A DNA stretch of 64,000 nucleotides from Limnomonas spitsbergensis (taxonomy: Eukaryota; Chlorophyta; Chlorophyceae; Chlamydomonadales), in assembly GCA_037349105.1 (NCBI GenBank), contig JAYJMM010000036.1, forward strand, positions 5,988,001-6,052,000, given 5' to 3'. The position numbers were made by a program, and so were the translations under genes. This document shows positions 61,145 to 64,000 of this stretch, one piece after another. Within the stretch, counting starts at the first letter, position 1, and the number at the start of each line of letters is the position of its first letter. The notes below the pieces were generated by a model that saw only the letters and a list, made by a program, of their open reading frames with translations, did not search any database and had not been told where the DNA came from.

Positions 61145-62612
61145 TCCTCACAGATTAAGCAGAGATATTGGCCATACCAGCGTGTAAAACCCAGATGGGA
61201 CAATGCTGAAGCGTGTCCAAGAATCTACCATTGAGCACGAGAGCGGCAGCATGCAGAATGATATGCAAGGTAGAGAGTTGCTTCTGGCTGCCGCGCTGCA
61301 CGTGTCCACCGCATGGATGCCAAGGTGTGTTTGAGGCATCATCAGCCTACACGCATCTGTTAAGCGTTTTTCAATGCTGCGCCTTTGGCCAACTACGGTG
61401 AAGTAGTGTGAACTACCCGTCACTTCAAGCCGCGGCATTGCCTCAGGAGCAGGGTGCAGCCAACCTTGCTTCAGCACCTGCGTTAGGCTGCGGGGCTACC
61501 TGTGTCCGCCGCCAGCTGGGGGGACATAAGGGAGCTGCAGATCCACCAGTTACAGCGGGGTTGGAGGCAGCACATACTCCACATCTACAACGCAGCGGTA
61601 GCACCAGCAGCACAGCAAGACAGCCCCTCATGGCAGCTGCCATGGCGGCCGACTTGCAACTCGCTGTCGCACAGAGCATCGATGGACGCAGATAGTGTCC
61701 GGAATTGCTGTGTGCCTTGGAGGACCTTGAGCAGGGAGTACCCGGTCCCAATCTGTGTCAGACAGGAAACACTCTGCAACTTCGTCCAGTAGCAGAGGTC
61801 ATGGCGCTAGTGGACACAGCCTACGAGAGGGAGCAGCTACAGGTCACCGGCTTATGGGATCCCAGAGACCCAGCCATGGAGCATAGGTCCGCGGCCTCCT
61901 ACCGCGCCTAATAATTGCCTACGGTGGGCACCGATGGCGCAGGCAAGGAGCCGCACCAGCAAGAGGGAGTGTGCTAGTGTGCGCACAAACTTAAGGCTGC
62001 GGCTCGGCACAATCAGTACAGCCGACACTGGGGGAAGGCGCGGCGGTCAAAAGCGTGACACACGCTGTTGTCATCGATGTTGGTCAAGGGGAGACGGCGA
62101 GCATGGAGAGGACGCATTGTATGCTTGCTTCCAATGCCCCTGCATGCGAGATCACCTTGGTGACCGGGGCTGGGCAGGTCCCCCAGTCGGTGCTTCAGAC
62201 TTCCACGCTTTGTACCCAGGTCAGGCTAAGGTGGGAGGCTCCGACTATTATGGAGGATGTGGTAGCTTTCGTTAAGGCTAAGTTGTTTCAGAGGCTGGGG
62301 CTTCCCTTCTCTTACTTGTTTCCTCTCTTAGCCATTTGTGTGTCCCTTCACTTTGTTTCCTTTTTCCGGTTTTTCTTGACCTTCTGTCACGTATGTTTGT
62401 TTTGCTCTCTTTTTATTGAGGGCTAGGATCCAGACGGGCTGGGGTTTCTTTTGACTTCCTTCGCGTTATAAGAAGGTATTTTTCATTCTCCTTTTTCTGT
62501 CTGTTCCTTTCCTTTCTCCTCTAGCCTTTGGTTTATTCTGACCAGACAGTCAGGCGCCCATGCAGCCGAGCCTTTGCAGCATGGCCCAAAGGTGTCATGT
62601 CATTGACAGATA
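61145..62612 (+). mobile_element. LINE 3' end (copy F), longest copy
   Basis: About 1.4 kb with several stops and frameshifts. Recognisable blocks: MAAAMAADLQLAVAQSIDGR, ALVDTAYEREQLQVTGLWDP RDPAMEHRSAASYRA, ECASVRTNLRLRLGTISTAD, GWAGPPVGASDFHALYPG, then WEAPTIMEDVVAFVKA. It ends in a T-rich UTR and the tail CAGGCGCCCATGCAGCCGAG CCTTTGCAGCATGGCCCAAA GGTGTCATGTCATTGAC. It shows the family's protein extends well upstream of the zinc-finger-like region; no RT YxDD motif is within it. Confidence 0.75.
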
Positions 62613-62845
62613 AAGCTGTATAGAAGATGTGGCACATATCGTTGAGACTCAGACTGTCAGAGGTAGGGGCTTCCACTTTTCTGATAGACCTATTTCCCTG
62701 TCTTTTGTGTGTCCCTTCATTTCACATTTTCTCATGTTTCCCACTTGTTTTCTTCTGACCATTCCTCTCCCCCTCCCTACCAATTTATTGGCTGTCCGCG
62801 CGGCTGAGACTTCGGAGCAGGGCCCAGAGGTGTGACTTCATTGAC
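62613..62845 (+). mobile_element. LINE 3' fragment (copy H) directly after copy F
   Basis: It starts GAAGATGTGGCACATATCGT TGAGACTCAGA (coding-end remnant, like copy G at 47260). A T-rich UTR follows, then a tail TGTCCGCGCGGCTGAGACTT CGGAGCAGGGCCCAGAGGTG TGACTTCATTGAC. Both F and H are followed by AGATA, which may be a nested target duplication. Confidence 0.7.
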
Positions 62846-63018
62846 AGATACCGCTAATATTATTTAGCCTTTCCTTTATGGGAGAGGGTCTTAACTTTCT
62901 CACACTTGCTCCCCCGTAGCTTGATGTTTCCCTTTCTCCCACTCATACAGTTGTCATTGACGTCATATCTCCTTTCAGATCGTGCTATCTTCCTTCAGAC
63001 TATGTGGATACTGACTAC

Positions 63019-64000
63019 TAGAGCTGGCTGATGGCGTATATGGAAATATACGTTTATGTGTATATACGCCGTATATACGTGTATATTGTAACCCCCGTAT
63101 ACGCGTATATGTTTGAAATGCGTATATACGGCAGGCGTATAAAGTCAAATTTTAAAAGCGCGCGCCCTGCTCTAGTGCTCTGCTCTGCGCAATTGCTCGT
63201 TAATCCACGCCGCATCAGCGTTTTCGGTTATTCACTTTTCATTCGCTTTCAATGAACGACTGGACTGCGTACGATGGTGATGGGAACGAGTTTACCCCCG
63301 CGTATCGACAGACTATACTGACCTGCAAAGACCTCATCACGCCCCACGACGCCTACGTCAAAATGAAATAGAAAGGCAAAACTCCGTGGTGGGACAAGCT
63401 AAAAATATGTCAGGCACGAAATGAGGAAGCAGGCAGCCAGGGCGCAGCCGTTCAGGATGAGGAGCCTTTTCTTATGATGCTTAGCTGCTGATAGCTAGCT
63501 GCCCGCCTGCTAGTAGCCTACAGGTTCGCTAGCAGGAGTAGAGGGCTTGACGAGCTGACCCTGATCAGACTGCGCATGGCTGGCATCTGTCTGTGCCCTA
63601 AGGCCGCGAACCCGACACTTGATTTGTTGTTGTATTTGAGCTGAATTTGAGGCAGACATGTGTAAACTTAATTTTTTAATTTATCAAGCACGGTAAAAGG
63701 TGGAGGTCAAGGCATGAAATGCCCTAGGTTTCTGACGCTGATCAAACTGCGCATGTCCGGCATTTGTCTGTGCCCCAAGGCCGCGAACCCGATACTTGAT
63801 TGTTGTTTTATTTGAGCTGGATTTGAGGCTGGCATGAGTAAACTCAATTTTTCAAATGATGAAGTGATAGGTGGAGGTCAGGGCATGAAATGCCCTAGGT
63901 TTCAAGGCTTTTTAAGATTTCCAGGCCCCCATATACGTATACATATACGATATATACGCGTATATACGTGTATGTTTCAGTAGAATATACGGTATATACC
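63019..64000. mobile_element. probable DNA transposon or AT-rich element, right end beyond window
   Basis: It begins TAGAGCTGGCTGATGGCGTA, resembling hAT-type termini (TAGAG start). The first 120 bp and the last 75 bp in the window are built of TATACG/CGTATA palindromic motifs (GTATATACGCCGTATATACG; ACGATATATACGCGTATATA). A 39-codon frame at 63254 (MNDWTAYDGDGNEFTPAYRQ) and a following fragment suggest decayed coding sequence. The superfamily is tentative because the other terminus is not visible. Confidence 0.4.
63552..63905. repeat. about 180-bp tandem duplication
   Basis: TGATCAGACTGCGCATGGCT GGCATCTGTCTGTGCCCTAA GGCCGCGAACCCGACACTTG at 63562 recurs as TGATCAAACTGCGCATGTCC GGCATTTGTCTGTGCCCCAA GGCCGCGAACCCGATACTTG at 63740. 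Both end in GGCATGAAATGCCCTAGGTT TC. The units are about 93% alike in the parts compared by eye. Confidence 0.9.

Overview
The window reads as nuclear DNA of a green alga (Chlorophyta, most likely Chlorophyceae). Genes are split into many short GC-rich exons joined by GT-AG introns (donors mostly GTGAGT, GTGCGT or GTAAGG). The proteins include plastid-targeted ferredoxin, plastid ribosomal protein L21, a ClpR-type protease subunit and a thylakoid-lumen TPR protein with a twin-arginine targeting signal. Degenerate plant-type telomere-like motifs (TTTAGGG) occur near 6.4 kb. There are no prokaryotic operons. The long low-complexity open frames (for example 1917-3990, 5285-5530, 19447-20250) are open only because they lie in tandem repeats.

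Layout. 1-240: 47-bp tandem array. 1494-6343 (-): partial galactose-1-phosphate-uridylyltransferase-like gene with two satellites in its introns. 7813-8478 (-): weak orphan ORF. 10504-11384 (+): complete ferredoxin gene. 12180-12860 (-): LINE fragment. 13242-13570 (+): orphan exon. 14012-21253 (-): seven-exon lumenal TPR gene. 21840-22645 (+): LINE fragment. 24093-24688: MITE. 26697-27408 (-): plastid L21. 28919-30527 (+): unidentified exons. 31649-34553 (-): ClpR-like gene, eight exons. 34954-36490 (-): coiled-coil gene. 37155-44271 (+): BAR-domain-like gene. 44790-44985 (+): histone H2A relic. 45040-46445: nested and inverted LINE debris. 46695-50436 (-): gene ending in a MYND finger. 51122-53291 (+): unidentified multi-exon gene. 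53818-55112 (-): LINE fragments. 55338-59958 (-): DUF4347-like plus EF-hand gene. 61145-62850 (+): LINE fragments. 63019-64000: AT-rich element with TATACG motifs.

Most striking pattern. In most of the multi-exon genes, short tandem duplications sit on exon-intron junctions. Part of an exon together with its splice donor or acceptor has been copied two to nine (or more) times into the adjacent intron. The copies usually keep the GT or AG and sometimes the reading frame. About fourteen cases are visible in 64 kb. A second theme is interspersed repeats: one LINE family represented almost only by 3' ends (two insertions have clear 12-bp target-site duplications), and a short dispersed repeat whose core was amplified into a 27-copy, 46-bp satellite.

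Exon joins were made by hand from splice consensus, phase and family resemblance. Where phases do not close, the entries say so.
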